Shown in pieces: positions 1 through 8,550 of a stretch of 53,541 nucleotides of DNA. Source of the DNA: Sphingomonadales bacterium CG_4_10_14_3_um_filter_58_15. GTDB taxonomy: Bacteria; Pseudomonadota; Alphaproteobacteria; Sphingomonadales; Sphingomonadaceae. The stretch spans positions 1 to 53,541 of the forward strand of contig PFJE01000171.1 of NCBI GenBank assembly GCA_002783865.1. Reading direction: 5' to 3'. The number at the start of each line of letters is the position of its first letter. The first letter of the stretch is position 1. A program made the translations under genes and the position numbers. The notes below the pieces were generated by a model. It was not told the origin of the DNA. It did not search any database and saw only the letters and a program-made list of their open reading frames with translations.

Positions 1-190
1 TGGTGATCATCCGGTCGGGAAGATTGTGCATGTCCGGCAGTTGGCGGCCCTTGATGCAGGTATAGCCGTGGAACAGATGGTCTTGCTTGTCACCGCGTAC
101 GGAGACAATCTTGTCATCTTCCACTTCCACCACCATCGCACAGCTGGCGTGACAAAAGCGGCAAAAACTGCGTTTGGTTTCGACGGACAT
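1..190 (-). CDS. Molybdopterin oxidoreductase, N-terminal part only
   Basis: This ORF runs off the left edge, so only about 63 N-terminal codons are visible; it is too short for the ORF track. The translation starts MSVETKRSFCRFCHASC and continues to a fourth cysteine in 'YTCIKGRQLP'. The C-x2-C-x3-C pattern followed about 28 residues later by a cysteine is the [4Fe-4S] domain that opens formate dehydrogenase, nitrate reductase and other molybdopterin-dependent oxidoreductases. No Tat signal precedes it, so a cytoplasmic enzyme is likely. The start is supported by AGGAG a few bases upstream. Substrate and subunit partners cannot be judged from this fragment. Confidence 0.85.
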   Translation of the reverse strand, partial: MSVETKRSFCRFCHASCAMVVEVEDDKIVSVRGDKQDHLFHGYTCIKGRQLPDMHNLPDRMIT

Positions 191-320
191 GAATCTCTCC
201 TATTTTAGGAGATGTCTAGGCGCGGCTGAGATTGCAGGCGACTGGCAAAAATGCTCGGAAGGAGTGAATTCTGGTACCGGCTCAGGATTTCGCCTGTGCA
301 CACCATGAACGCATCCAAAA

Positions 321-3008
321 TTAGCCGCTATTGCGCAGCGCCGTCGCAATGGCGTTTAGCGACAATTGAATGCCTTCGCCAATCCGCGGGTCATCTTCTC
401 CGGCGCGCAGGCGCTTCATCAGTTCGATCTGCAGATGGTTGAGCGGCTCGATATAGGGCAAGCGCAACTCGATGCTGTTGAACAGCGAGGGGCTCTTCGC
501 CAGCAGATGCGGCTGTTCGGTAATCTCCAGCAATATATCGCGGGTCTGATACCAGCCGGAGCGGATCCGGCTGAAAAAGGCCTGACCCATCTCCTGATCC
601 TCGACCAGTCCGGCATAGCGCGCGGCGATGCCCATATCGGACTTGGCCAGGACCATCTCCATATTCGACAGGGTCGCCTGAAAAAACGGCCAGCTCTGCG
701 CCATCTCCTTCAGCTTCGCCTTGTCATCAAACGCCGCGAGCGCCTGGCCGACGCCATACCAGCCGGGCAGCATCACGCGCGCCTGCGCCCAACTAAATAC
801 CCAGGGAATGGCGCGCAGATCCTCGATCTTGTCGCTTTTTGTGCGGCTAGCCGGGCGCGAACCGATTTTGAGCTTGGCGATCTCGGTCAGCGGCGTCATT
901 TGCCGGAAAAAAGTGCGGAAGGCGTCGTCGCTATAGACCAGATCGCGATATTCGGTGAACGCGACTTGCGAGATTTCGTCCATTGCCGTCGCGAAATCGG
1001 CCTGCACGGCGACATCGGTGCGGTCGGGTTCGAGCGAATTGATCAGCACCGCGGACGTCATCGCTTCCAGATTGGCTTCTGCTCCATCCTCTGTGCCATA
1101 TTTTGCGGCGATCACTTCACCCTGTTCAGTGATCCGGATGCGGCCGGCGACGGTGCCCTTGGGCTGCGCCTTGATCGCGCCGAAAGCCGACCCGCCACCG
1201 CGACCCACTGCACCGCCGCGTCCGTGGAACAGCTGCATTTTTATGCCGGCCTCGGCGAAAATCGGCGTCAGGGCGTCGCTCGCCTTGAACAGGCTCCAGG
1301 TCGAGGTCAGATAGCCGCCATCCTTGTTGCTGTCCGAATAGCCGATCATCACTTCCTGATGGCCACGCGCCTTATTCAGCGCATGCATTTCCGAGATGGC
1401 GAAGAAATCGGTCATGACCTGCGGCGCATTTTCCAGATCGGCAACCGTCTCAAACAGGGGTACAGCCATTATCGGGCACGACGGTGCTGCCTCATCATCG
1501 GTTGGCGCGTGATAGAGTCCAGTTTCCATCAGCAGGACATAGACTTCCAATATGTCGGAAACGCTCTCGCCGTTGCTGATATTATAGTTGGTGATGACGT
1601 CGGGGCCATATTTCCGATGTGCTTCGGCGGCAGCGCGAATGATCGACAATTCCTTGGCGGTTTCTTCGCTATAGGCGATCCATGGACTGGCCAGCGGTCG
1701 GTTGTTGGCCAGCTCTGCTCGCAACAGCTCGACACGGGCTGCTTCGTCGAGTGCCAGATAATCCGGTTCAACGCCCGCTTGCTTCAGCAGTTCAGCGATG
1801 ACCCGTTCGTGCACGCGGCTGTTCTGGCGCATGTCGAGCGTGGCGAGGTGGAAGCCGAATAGTTCGACGGTCCGGATTAGCCGGCCCAGCGCCCCGGACG
1901 TCGCGAACACTCCTTTGCCGGAAGATTTGAGGCCATGGGCAAGGATCAGCAGTTCCGCACGCAGCTGTTGTGGATTATCATAAGGCTTGGCTGCGATGGT
2001 GGATGCGCGGCCGGGTACATGGTCGCATAGTTTCAGATGGGTCGCCGACAGCCGTGCATAGATTCCCGACAGCGCCCTGCGATAGGGTTCGTCCTTGCGG
2101 CTCGGCGCATCGTCGCCGCTGGTCTCCGCCAGTTCGAGTACGCTGTCCGGCACATCAGCAAGTTCGGTCGAGATCGAGAGTTCGGCGCCAAGCGCATGCA
2201 CGCAGGCCAGATAATAGCCGATCACCGTTTCGGCGGCGCGCGAAAGCGCTTCGTTCATGGCATGGGCGTCGACAAAGGGATTGCCGTCCCGGTCGCCACC
2301 AATCCAGCTGTTGAGCTTCAGGAAACTGGGCAGGCGCGCGCCCAATATCCGTTCCCATTTGGCATAGAGCCGCGGCAGAACGGGAAGGAATACGTCCTTC
2401 ATGTAGCTTTGCGAAATTTGCACCTCGTCGGTGACGAACAATCGTTCCCGGCGCAGCGGACGGGTCTGCCAGAGCAAGGCAATCTGACGCATGATCGCAG
2501 CGTCGAGCATATCGCCTTGGGGCGTTTCCGCTTCGCCCTCGTCCTTCATCAGCAATAGTTCGGCGATCCGGGACTTGTGATCAATGATGCTCTTGCGCCT
2601 GACTTCCGTCGGATGGGCGGTCAGTACGGGGGCAATCAGCGCCTCGTCGAGCAGGTCCAGTATCGCCCGCCGATCAACCCCCTCGCTGGCGAGCAGTTCG
2701 ATCGCCTCGACCACCGTGGCGCCCTTTTCGGCAGCCACGCCCTGGCGATCTTCGGCGAGATTGGCGAGCAGCGAAAACAACATGAAACCCCGGACAAAGG
2801 CCAATGTTTCATCGAGCGACAGCGCGTCGAGACCGGGGTCAATCGCGTCGGCATCTGCCAGACCGCGGTGCCGGTCAACGCTGGTTGAGCGGATATATTC
2901 CGTGCGCTTGTACAACTCCTCCCCGCCATAGGACCGAATGACATCACCAAGCAATTTGCCGAGATATTTGATGTCTGGATTTTGGCGGACGATGAGGGAT
3001 TGGGTCAT
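321..3008 (-). CDS. ppc: Phosphoenolpyruvate carboxylase
   Basis: This enzyme carboxylates phosphoenolpyruvate with bicarbonate to oxaloacetate, refilling the TCA cycle in the cytoplasm. The 895-residue product has normal family length. The catalytic-histidine motif 'VLTAHPTEVRR' lies near residue 132, followed by 'GGDRDGNPFV', 'GYSDSNKDGG' and the glycine-rich loop 'FHGRGGAVGRGGG'. The C-terminus 'RNSG' resembles the conserved C-terminal glycine tail of the family. The ORF track starts at a GTG at 3023; I prefer the ATG at 3008 (MTQSLIVRQ), although neither has a clear Shine-Dalgarno sequence. The gene stands alone, divergent from the CPBP protease gene. Large plus-strand ORFs across it are shadows. 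Confidence 0.97.
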   Translation of the reverse strand: MTQSLIVRQNPDIKYLGKLLGDVIRSYGGEELYKRTEYIRSTSVDRHRGLADADAIDPGLDALSLDETLAFVRGFMLFSLLANLAEDRQGVAAEKGATVVEAIELLASEGVDRRAILDLLDEALIAPVLTAHPTEVRRKSIIDHKSRIAELLLMKDEGEAETPQGDMLDAAIMRQIALLWQTRPLRRERLFVTDEVQISQSYMKDVFLPVLPRLYAKWERILGARLPSFLKLNSWIGGDRDGNPFVDAHAMNEALSRAAETVIGYYLACVHALGAELSISTELADVPDSVLELAETSGDDAPSRKDEPYRRALSGIYARLSATHLKLCDHVPGRASTIAAKPYDNPQQLRAELLILAHGLKSSGKGVFATSGALGRLIRTVELFGFHLATLDMRQNSRVHERVIAELLKQAGVEPDYLALDEAARVELLRAELANNRPLASPWIAYSEETAKELSIIRAAAEAHRKYGPDVITNYNISNGESVSDILEVYVLLMETGLYHAPTDDEAAPSCPIMAVPLFETVADLENAPQVMTDFFAISEMHALNKARGHQEVMIGYSDSNKDGGYLTSTWSLFKASDALTPIFAEAGIKMQLFHGRGGAVGRGGGSAFGAIKAQPKGTVAGRIRITEQGEVIAAKYGTEDGAEANLEAMTSAVLINSLEPDRTDVAVQADFATAMDEISQVAFTEYRDLVYSDDAFRTFFRQMTPLTEIAKLKIGSRPASRTKSDKIEDLRAIPWVFSWAQARVMLPGWYGVGQALAAFDDKAKLKEMAQSWPFFQATLSNMEMVLAKSDMGIAARYAGLVEDQEMGQAFFSRIRSGWYQTRDILLEITEQPHLLAKSPSLFNSIELRLPYIEPLNHLQIELMKRLRAGEDDPRIGEGIQLSLNAIATALRNSG

Positions 3009-3057
3009 GCGGATATGCTGCACTGCAGCGTCGCAGGGGTCAAGAAATTCTGGGTGT

Positions 3058-3085
3058 TTGTGATATAAACATCTGGTGTTATACT
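3058..3085 (+). promoter_or_regulatory. Sigma70-like promoter for the CPBP protease gene
   Basis: TTGTGA (3058-3063) and TATACT (3080-3085) are separated by 16 bp in the ppc/CPBP divergent gap. Transcription would begin near 3092. That excludes the first ATG of the ORF track (3076) as a start and favours 3118, which has GAGGGTGG five bases upstream. The call rests on hexamer match and spacing only. Confidence 0.55.
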
Positions 3086-3117
3086 GTCATAATACACTTG
3101 GAATGAGGGTGGATCAT

Positions 3118-3834
3118 ATGCTGGGCAATGCAAATTCGGGAGCCATGATGGCAAAGCAGGAGAATCGGTTTGACTTTGGTGCATTGGTAGACTTGCTGAT
3201 AATCTTGGCGGTGTTGATCATCGTCAAGCAATCGGTTTTGCCATTCAGCTATCTTTACGCAGGGCCCGCATCGACATTCTCGGCGATGGTTTTTGCGACC
3301 GCGCTTCTGCGGCGCAGGGGATTGGGATGGAAAGATCTCGGGTTCCGCTGGCCGGAAAACTGGTGGAAAACCATAGGCCTGACGGTGCTCACGATGGTCG
3401 CTTTCATCGTTGCGACTCAAACGATGCAGCTGTTCGCCGATGCGTTTTTCGAGGATGTTGGCGTGAGCGGGCGGTTTGATCATATCGAAGGCAATCTGGC
3501 AGCCTATATCGGGATCATGTTGCTGGTCTGGACCCATGGTTCGTTTTTTGAAGAACTATTGTTCCGCGCGTTTGTCATTGACCGGACGAGCAATGCTTTC
3601 GGCGGCGGCTGGATAGCTGACATTACCGCCGCCCTGTTTTCCGCCATATTTTTCGGATATCGGCACTATTATTATCAAGGCATGCATGGCGCCTTGATTA
3701 CCGGAGCAGGGGGTTTCGCCTTTGCGATGCTATATCTTTGGTTTGGGCGCAAAAACATCATGCCACTCATTTTCGCGCATGGGATTTTCAATAGTCTGGG
3801 GCAGACTTTCCGATTCCTTGGTATCCGGGATTGA
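3118..3834 (+). CDS. CPBP-family intramembrane metalloprotease
   Basis: The 238-residue product is mostly hydrophobic, with several predicted membrane helices. It has the CPBP (Abi/CAAX-like) signature: 'EELLFR' near residues 145-150, a histidine pair region 'RHYYYQGMHGAL', and 'FAHGIFNSLGQ' near the C-terminus, matching the HxxxN motif. The family includes CAAX prenyl endopeptidases and bacterial self-immunity or membrane-protein-processing enzymes; the substrate here is unknown. The ATG at 3118 has a good ribosome-binding site and lies downstream of the predicted promoter. ATGs at 3145 and 3148 are alternatives. It converges with the HNH gene at a 15 nt gap and appears to be monocistronic. 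Confidence 0.88.
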   Translation: MLGNANSGAMMAKQENRFDFGALVDLLIILAVLIIVKQSVLPFSYLYAGPASTFSAMVFATALLRRRGLGWKDLGFRWPENWWKTIGLTVLTMVAFIVATQTMQLFADAFFEDVGVSGRFDHIEGNLAAYIGIMLLVWTHGSFFEELLFRAFVIDRTSNAFGGGWIADITAALFSAIFFGYRHYYYQGMHGALITGAGGFAFAMLYLWFGRKNIMPLIFAHGIFNSLGQTFRFLGIRD

Positions 3835-3849
3835 GCAAGCTTTAGCGGC

Positions 3850-4416
3850 TTAGCTTTCCAGCTCGATATCCCAGTAGAGCCAGTCGTGCCACGTATCGTG
3901 AAGAAAATTGGGCGGGAAAGCCCGACCATGCTCCTGCAGGTGCCAGCTGGTCGGCTTGATCGGACGATTGGCGAGCTGCATATGCGCCTCTTGTGGAGTC
4001 CTGCCGCCTTTTTTGAGATTGCAGGGCAGGCACGCCGTGGCGACATTCTCCCAGGTCGTCCGGCCCTTCTGGCGGCGGGGAATAACATGGTCAAAGGTCA
4101 GGTTGTTCGGCGATCCGCAATATTGGCATTCGAACTTGTCGCGCAAAAACAGGTTGAAGCGGGTAAAGGCCGGATATTCGGACGGCTTGATATATTTCTT
4201 GAGCGCAATCACCGACGGGATTTTCATGTCGAGATTGGGACTGTGCACTTCGCGCTCATAGCTGGAGACGATATCGACCCGGTCGAGAAACACAGCCTTG
4301 ATCGCGGTTTGCCAAGGCCACAGGCTGAGCGGATAATAAGACAGTGGTGTATAGTCGGCGTTGAGGACGAGCGAGGGGCAGCTTTCCGGATGCCTCAGCA
4401 AGTCGGGGTGATACAT
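3850..4416 (-). CDS. HNH endonuclease family protein
   Basis: The 188-residue protein carries an HNH nuclease fold in its second half: 'FECQYCGSPNNLTFDHVIP' followed by 'NVATACLPCNLKKGG'. This gives two CxxC zinc-knuckle pairs around the DH catalytic core, with the asparagine in 'TWENV'. The N-terminal part (LVLNADYTPLSYYPLSLWPW) is typical of a small, widely conserved proteobacterial family whose role has not been fixed as far as I know. No methyltransferase or specificity gene is nearby, so nothing supports a restriction role. The track start at 4422 is a GTG; the ATG at 4416 has GGGAG nine bases upstream and matches the usual family N-terminus MYHPDLLRHP. Confidence 0.88.
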   Translation of the reverse strand: MYHPDLLRHPESCPSLVLNADYTPLSYYPLSLWPWQTAIKAVFLDRVDIVSSYEREVHSPNLDMKIPSVIALKKYIKPSEYPAFTRFNLFLRDKFECQYCGSPNNLTFDHVIPRRQKGRTTWENVATACLPCNLKKGGRTPQEAHMQLANRPIKPTSWHLQEHGRAFPPNFLHDTWHDWLYWDIELES

Positions 4417-4502
4417 AAGCACTGGCTCCCTTGTCCTTTACTGTCCGCTCTTTATGCCTAAGAACATGACATGACTATTACACAAACAACATTATCCGGC
4501 TT

Positions 4503-5393
4503 ATGACGTCAAGTGTGCAGTTAAATCCAGATATTGTAGTGCGTTTTGCCCCTAGCCCCAATGGATTGTTGCATTTGGGCCACGCCTATGCGGCGATGGT
4601 GGCGCATGATTTCGCCAAGGCAAGAGGCGGTAGGTTTCTGCTCCGGATCGAGGATATCGATAGCGGCCGCACCCGGCCCGAATTTGTCACGGCGATACTG
4701 GAAGATCTGCGCTGGCTCGGCCTGTTCTGGGATGGGGATGTGATTTTTCAGTCCGATAGGCTGGACAGCTACGCGGCGGCAGCGGACCGGCTCAAGGCCA
4801 AGCGTCTGTTATATCCGTGTTTCTGCAGCCGTTCCGACATGCGCCAAATGCAGGATGATGATCGGCAGCCGGAGGGGCCGGATGGTCCGATCTATGCCGG
4901 AACATGCCGGCATCTGGATCCGGCACTGGCGAAGAAACGAATCGCAACGGAGGCGCACAGCTGGCGGCTTGATATCGCCAGGGCACTTGCGATTACCGGG
5001 CCGCTGGAGTGGACGGATGAACGGCACGGCGCGCAATCAAGCCATCCGGAGTGGCTGGGCGATGTCGTGCTGGTACCAAAGGAAACGCCAGTAGCCTACC
5101 ATCTGGCGGTAACGGTCGACGATGCGCGCGATGGTATCACCCATGTGGTGCGCGGCGACGATCTATTTGCATCCACGCATATCCACCGGCTTTTGCAGGC
5201 CTTGCTGGATTTGCCGACTCCGGTTTACTTTCATCACCGGTTGTTGCTTGATGAAACCGGTGCGAAGCTCTCGAAAAGCAGGGATTCTGCCTCTTTGTCC
5301 GTATTGCGCTCGGCTGGCCGTAGCGGGTATGGGTTGTTGCAAGATTTTCGGCAGGGTATCTTCCCGGTTGGAATCTCACTCTCCCAAGGGTAA
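4503..5393 (+). CDS. gluQ: Glutamyl-Q tRNA(Asp) synthetase
   Basis: GluQRS activates glutamate without tRNA and attaches it to the queuosine base at the wobble position of tRNA(Asp). The 296-residue length fits the family, which is a glutamyl-tRNA synthetase catalytic core without the anticodon-binding domain. The class I signature appears as 'RFAPSPNGLLHLGHAYAA' near residue 14 and as 'KLSKSR' near residue 258. The GluQRS zinc site is present as 'YPCFCSRSD' plus 'YAGTCRH'. The queF gene for queuosine precursor synthesis lies about 18 kb away in the same window. It is divergent from the HNH gene across 86 nt and is followed within 9 nt by the HIG1-type gene. Confidence 0.95.
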   Translation: MTSSVQLNPDIVVRFAPSPNGLLHLGHAYAAMVAHDFAKARGGRFLLRIEDIDSGRTRPEFVTAILEDLRWLGLFWDGDVIFQSDRLDSYAAAADRLKAKRLLYPCFCSRSDMRQMQDDDRQPEGPDGPIYAGTCRHLDPALAKKRIATEAHSWRLDIARALAITGPLEWTDERHGAQSSHPEWLGDVVLVPKETPVAYHLAVTVDDARDGITHVVRGDDLFASTHIHRLLQALLDLPTPVYFHHRLLLDETGAKLSKSRDSASLSVLRSAGRSGYGLLQDFRQGIFPVGISLSQG

Positions 5394-5402
5394 GGTGCTT
5401 TT

Positions 5403-5633
5403 ATGAGCTATATTTTGATATTGATGATTGTCGCAGCGGCTGGTGCCGTCGTTTATGCCCTTGTGCGCGGCCTGATCGCCTTCGCCAATATGGAACCGGG
5501 TGACGTTGATGCCGAAGGCATTACCGCGTCACACAAGAAACAGAATGAAATGATGTTTGCGCGTGTGAAATATCAGGCGATAGCGATCATTCTGGTGGTT
5601 ATATTGCTCGCCGTGGCAGGCGGCCAGAGCTAG
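5403..5633 (+). CDS. HIG1-type twin-transmembrane protein
   Basis: The product is a 76-residue protein with two predicted membrane helices (about residues 3-25 and 55-72). They flank a loop ending in 'HKKQNEMMFARVKYQAIA', which resembles the QN.MM.ARV signature of the hypoxia-induced HIG1 family. Eukaryotic HIG1 proteins help assemble respiratory complexes; the bacterial members are less well defined. It lies 9 nt after gluQ and 12 nt before the adenosyltransferase gene, an order I recall from other alphaproteobacteria. The family call rests on motif resemblance. Confidence 0.75.
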   Translation: MSYILILMIVAAAGAVVYALVRGLIAFANMEPGDVDAEGITASHKKQNEMMFARVKYQAIAIILVVILLAVAGGQS

Positions 5634-5645
5634 ACCGCTTCCCTT

Positions 5646-6224
5646 ATGGTCAAGCTCAACAAGATTTACACGAAAACGGGCGATGACGGTACGACCGGTC
5701 TGGTCGATGGATCGCGCATTGCCAAAAATGATCCGCGCATGGCGGCGATTGGCGATGTCGATGAACTGAACAGCGCGCTGGGTGTCGCGATTTGCGAAAT
5801 TACCGATGATGCGCTGGTTCAGGAACTGCGCATGGTCCAGAATGACCTGTTTGACCTTGGTGCGGATCTGGCGACGCCAGCCAAAGCGGGTGATGATTTT
5901 GCCCCTTTAGAAATGACACTGCGCATCGTGCCAGCGCAGGTGGAGCGGTTGGAAAGCAAGATCGATGCCGCCACCGCCGAGCTTGATCCGCTCACCAGTT
6001 TCATTTTGCCCGGCGGCGCAAAATCCGCTGCTGCCGTGCATCTGGCCCGGGCTATAGCCCGGCGAGCCGAACGGACATGTGTTGCCGCTGCCCAAGAGAT
6101 GCCGCTCAATCCCCACGCATTGGCCTATATCAACCGCCTTTCAGATTATTTGTTCGTTCTCGGACGAGCACTTAACAGCGGCGGCAAGGACGATATATTA
6201 TGGGTACCGGGAGGGTCGCGCTAG
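5646..6224 (+). CDS. Cob(I)alamin adenosyltransferase, PduO type
   Basis: This enzyme transfers the adenosyl group of ATP to cob(I)alamin or cobyrinic acid diamide, giving coenzyme B12 in the cytoplasm. The 192-residue protein opens with the ATP-binding motif 'YTKTGDDGTTGLVDGSRI'. It also has 'GDVDELNSALG', the catalytic arginine-rich helix 'ARAIARRAERTCV' and the C-terminal 'YINRLSDYLFVLGR', all diagnostic of the PduO family rather than CobA/BtuR. There is no cobalamin riboswitch in the 12 nt gap before it. It ends the gluQ cluster, with 119 nt to egtB. Confidence 0.94.
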   Translation: MVKLNKIYTKTGDDGTTGLVDGSRIAKNDPRMAAIGDVDELNSALGVAICEITDDALVQELRMVQNDLFDLGADLATPAKAGDDFAPLEMTLRIVPAQVERLESKIDAATAELDPLTSFILPGGAKSAAAVHLARAIARRAERTCVAAAQEMPLNPHALAYINRLSDYLFVLGRALNSGGKDDILWVPGGSR

Positions 6225-6282
6225 CTAGCGAAAGCGCCATTCTTGAAAAATATTTGCAACCAACTGGCGCGAATATACGTTG

Positions 6283-6310
6283 TTGACCTAAATATCGTTC
6301 GCTCTATGTT
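6283..6310 (+). promoter_or_regulatory. Sigma70-like promoter for egtB-egtD
   Basis: TTGACC (6283-6288) and TATGTT (6305-6310) are 16 bp apart in the 119 nt gap before egtB. Transcription would start near 6317, leaving a leader of about 27 nt that contains GGAG before the TTG start at 6344. Confidence 0.6.
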
Positions 6311-6343
6311 CTGAAATGCACTTGAGCTTCCACCGGAGTAGGA

Positions 6344-7570
6344 TTGATCGCCAGCCAACCACAAAGCCCGTTCACGCCTTTGGCTAACGCAGATAATCGT
6401 TCTCGTGCAAGCATATTGCTCGATCGTTTCCGGGACGTGCGATGCCACTCACTGCGCTTGGCCGACGGCTTGAGCGACGCGGATGCTACCGCGCAGTCGA
6501 TGGATGACGCGTCCCCGACAAAATGGCATCTGGCCCACACCAGCTGGTTTTTTGAAACGTTCCTGCTCCGCGATCATGTCGCGGACTATCGCCTGTTCGA
6601 CGACGACTATCCCTATTTGTTCAACAGCTATTATGAGGCCGAAGGGGCGAGGCACGCCCGGCCAGAGCGCGGCCTTTTGACCCGCCCGTCGCTGACCGAC
6701 GTGGAAAAATACCGCAACCATGTCGATGGCGCTATGGCCGAGGCGATGGAAGGGTTTGACCAGGAATTGCTCGACCTGGTCGAGCTCGGTCTCCATCATG
6801 AACAGCAGCATCAGGAATTGTTGCTGACTGATATTCTCCATCTCTTCTCGCGCAACCCTTTAAAGCCTGCCTATTCCGGCAAGGTGCCCGCTCGCACCGC
6901 AGAGGCTGGCCCAATGCAATGGATCGAAGGACCCACCGGTGTTCACCAGATCGGCCATGAGGGTACCGACTTTGCTTTTGATTGCGAAGGGCCGCGCCAT
7001 GATATGCTGCTGCATCCCCATGCCCTTGCCAATCGACCGGTGACCAACGGCGAATGGCTCGCGTTTATCGAAGACGGCGGTTACCGTGATTCCCGCCATT
7101 GGTTGTCCGATGGCTGGGCGTGGGTCCAGCGAGAACATATCGACGCTCCATTGTACTGGAACCGCACTGTCGACCAGAATTGGGCGGAATTTGGATTGGC
7201 CGGCAATCACAGTCTCGACCGTTCCGCACCAGTCAAGCATATCAGCCTATACGAGGCCGATGCCTATGCAAGCTGGGCCGGTGCCCGCCTGCCGACCGAA
7301 GCGGAATGGGAAGTGGCTGCCGAGCAGGGATTGCCAAATATCGGTTCTGTTTGGGAATGGACCGGCAGCGCCTACCGACCCTATCCGGGCTTCAAACCCG
7401 CAGCCGGCGCGGTCGGCGAATATAATGGCAAGTTCATGTCCGGGCAGTTTGTTCTGAAGGGCGGCAGCATCGCCACCTCGCCGAACCACAGCCGGTCGAG
7501 TTACCGCAATTTCTTCTACCCCCAACAGCGCTGGCAGTTCACCGGATTGCGGCTCGCAAAAGACCTTTAG
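6344..7570 (+). CDS. egtB: Ergothioneine biosynthesis sulfoxide synthase EgtB
   Basis: EgtB is a non-haem iron enzyme that joins hercynine (trimethylhistidine) to a sulfur donor through oxygen-dependent C-S bond formation. The 408-residue protein has the N-terminal DinB_2-like half with 'KWHLAHTSWFFE' near residue 65 and the iron-binding HxxxHxE motif in 'LHHEQQHQELLL'. The C-terminal half is a formylglycine-generating-enzyme-like fold, with 'LPTEAEWEVAA' and 'GSVWEWTGSAY'. Translation starts at TTG: GGAG sits six bases upstream and the conserved N-terminal region begins soon after. It is followed after 17 nt by egtD. No egtA, egtC or egtE lies in the window. Confidence 0.95.
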   Translation: MIASQPQSPFTPLANADNRSRASILLDRFRDVRCHSLRLADGLSDADATAQSMDDASPTKWHLAHTSWFFETFLLRDHVADYRLFDDDYPYLFNSYYEAEGARHARPERGLLTRPSLTDVEKYRNHVDGAMAEAMEGFDQELLDLVELGLHHEQQHQELLLTDILHLFSRNPLKPAYSGKVPARTAEAGPMQWIEGPTGVHQIGHEGTDFAFDCEGPRHDMLLHPHALANRPVTNGEWLAFIEDGGYRDSRHWLSDGWAWVQREHIDAPLYWNRTVDQNWAEFGLAGNHSLDRSAPVKHISLYEADAYASWAGARLPTEAEWEVAAEQGLPNIGSVWEWTGSAYRPYPGFKPAAGAVGEYNGKFMSGQFVLKGGSIATSPNHSRSSYRNFFYPQQRWQFTGLRLAKDL

Positions 7571-7587
7571 GATCAAGGATTTCTGTC

Positions 7588-8547
7588 ATGGATATGACCA
7601 CCACCCTCATCGATCATACATTCCGGAAAGACGTGCGGCGCTGCTTCGACCAGCGGGCCTATGCGCTTCCCGCACGCTGGCTCTATGATCGGCGCGGATC
7701 GGAATTGTTCGAGGATATTACTGGGTTGCCGGAATATTATCCCACCCGCACCGAGACCAAACTGTTGCAGGACCATGGTGCTGACTTTGCCGAAGCGATA
7801 GGCAAGGGCCGGGCGGTAATCGAATTTGGCTCGGGCAGCTCGGTCAAAACACCGCATCTGCTGCGCGCCGTCGAGCCCGCTGCCTATGTGCCAATCGATA
7901 TCTCCGGCGAGTTTCTTGAACATAGCGCCGCGATTTTGCAGGATGATTTTCCCGATCTGCCGATCCACCCGGTTGAAGCGGATTTCATGACACGGGTCGA
8001 ACTGCCGGACGCGGTGGCGGACTTGCCCAAGCTTGGTTTTTTTCCCGGCTCGACAATCGGCAATATGATCGCGAGAACGTCGGTGGACCTGCTCCGGTTC
8101 ATGCGCGAAACACTGGGCATCGGTTCGCAGTTGCTGATCGGCATGGACCGGATCAAGGACCGACAGGTGCTGATCGATGCCTATGACGACAGCGCCGGCG
8201 TTACTGCCCAGTTTTCGCTCAATTTGCTCGACCGGATCAACCGCGAGCTGGATGGCGATATTCCAGTGGAAAAATTCCGTCATGTTGCAGTGTGGAATGA
8301 TGACTATGCCCGGGTCGAAATCTATCTGGAGGTGCAGGACGATGTGACATTCTCGATTGATGGAACCAAGCACAGCCTGTCCAGTGGCCAGCGGATCCAT
8401 ATAGAGAATAGTCATAAGTTCGGTTTGCGCGACGCCCGGTTGATGCTACGCGCGGGTGGCTGGACACCGCTCTGCGACTGGAGCGATGAACAGGATTATT
8501 TTACGCTCATTCTGGCCGAAGCGCACCCTTACAAGCACGCGCCCTGA
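7588..8547 (+). CDS. egtD: L-histidine N-alpha-methyltransferase EgtD
   Basis: EgtD trimethylates the alpha-amino group of histidine with three SAM molecules to make hercynine, the substrate of EgtB. The 319-residue length fits the family. It has the typical entry 'YDRRGSELFEDITGLPEYYPTRTE', the SAM-binding stretch 'VIEFGSGSSVKT', and 'FFPGSTIGNM' in the histidine-binding region. It lies 17 nt after egtB, so the two steps are co-transcribed. It ends 3 nt from the convergent DUF1176 gene. Confidence 0.96.
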   Translation: MDMTTTLIDHTFRKDVRRCFDQRAYALPARWLYDRRGSELFEDITGLPEYYPTRTETKLLQDHGADFAEAIGKGRAVIEFGSGSSVKTPHLLRAVEPAAYVPIDISGEFLEHSAAILQDDFPDLPIHPVEADFMTRVELPDAVADLPKLGFFPGSTIGNMIARTSVDLLRFMRETLGIGSQLLIGMDRIKDRQVLIDAYDDSAGVTAQFSLNLLDRINRELDGDIPVEKFRHVAVWNDDYARVEIYLEVQDDVTFSIDGTKHSLSSGQRIHIENSHKFGLRDARLMLRAGGWTPLCDWSDEQDYFTLILAEAHPYKHAP

Positions 8548-8550
8548 TAC

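Noticed and set aside
366-1862. 498-residue plus-strand ORF across ppc
   Set aside because: Shadow frame of PEP carboxylase, with no recognisable domain. The same applies to 38621-40003, 24404-25315, 47178-49010, 51276-53177 and 19356-20519.
3850-4416. HNH gene as part of a restriction or defence system
   Set aside because: No methyltransferase, ATPase or other defence-type gene is adjacent, and the sequence resembles a broadly conserved housekeeping family.
5634-5645. Cobalamin riboswitch before the adenosyltransferase gene
   Set aside because: The intergenic gap is 12 nt, and nothing B12-box-like precedes the operon.
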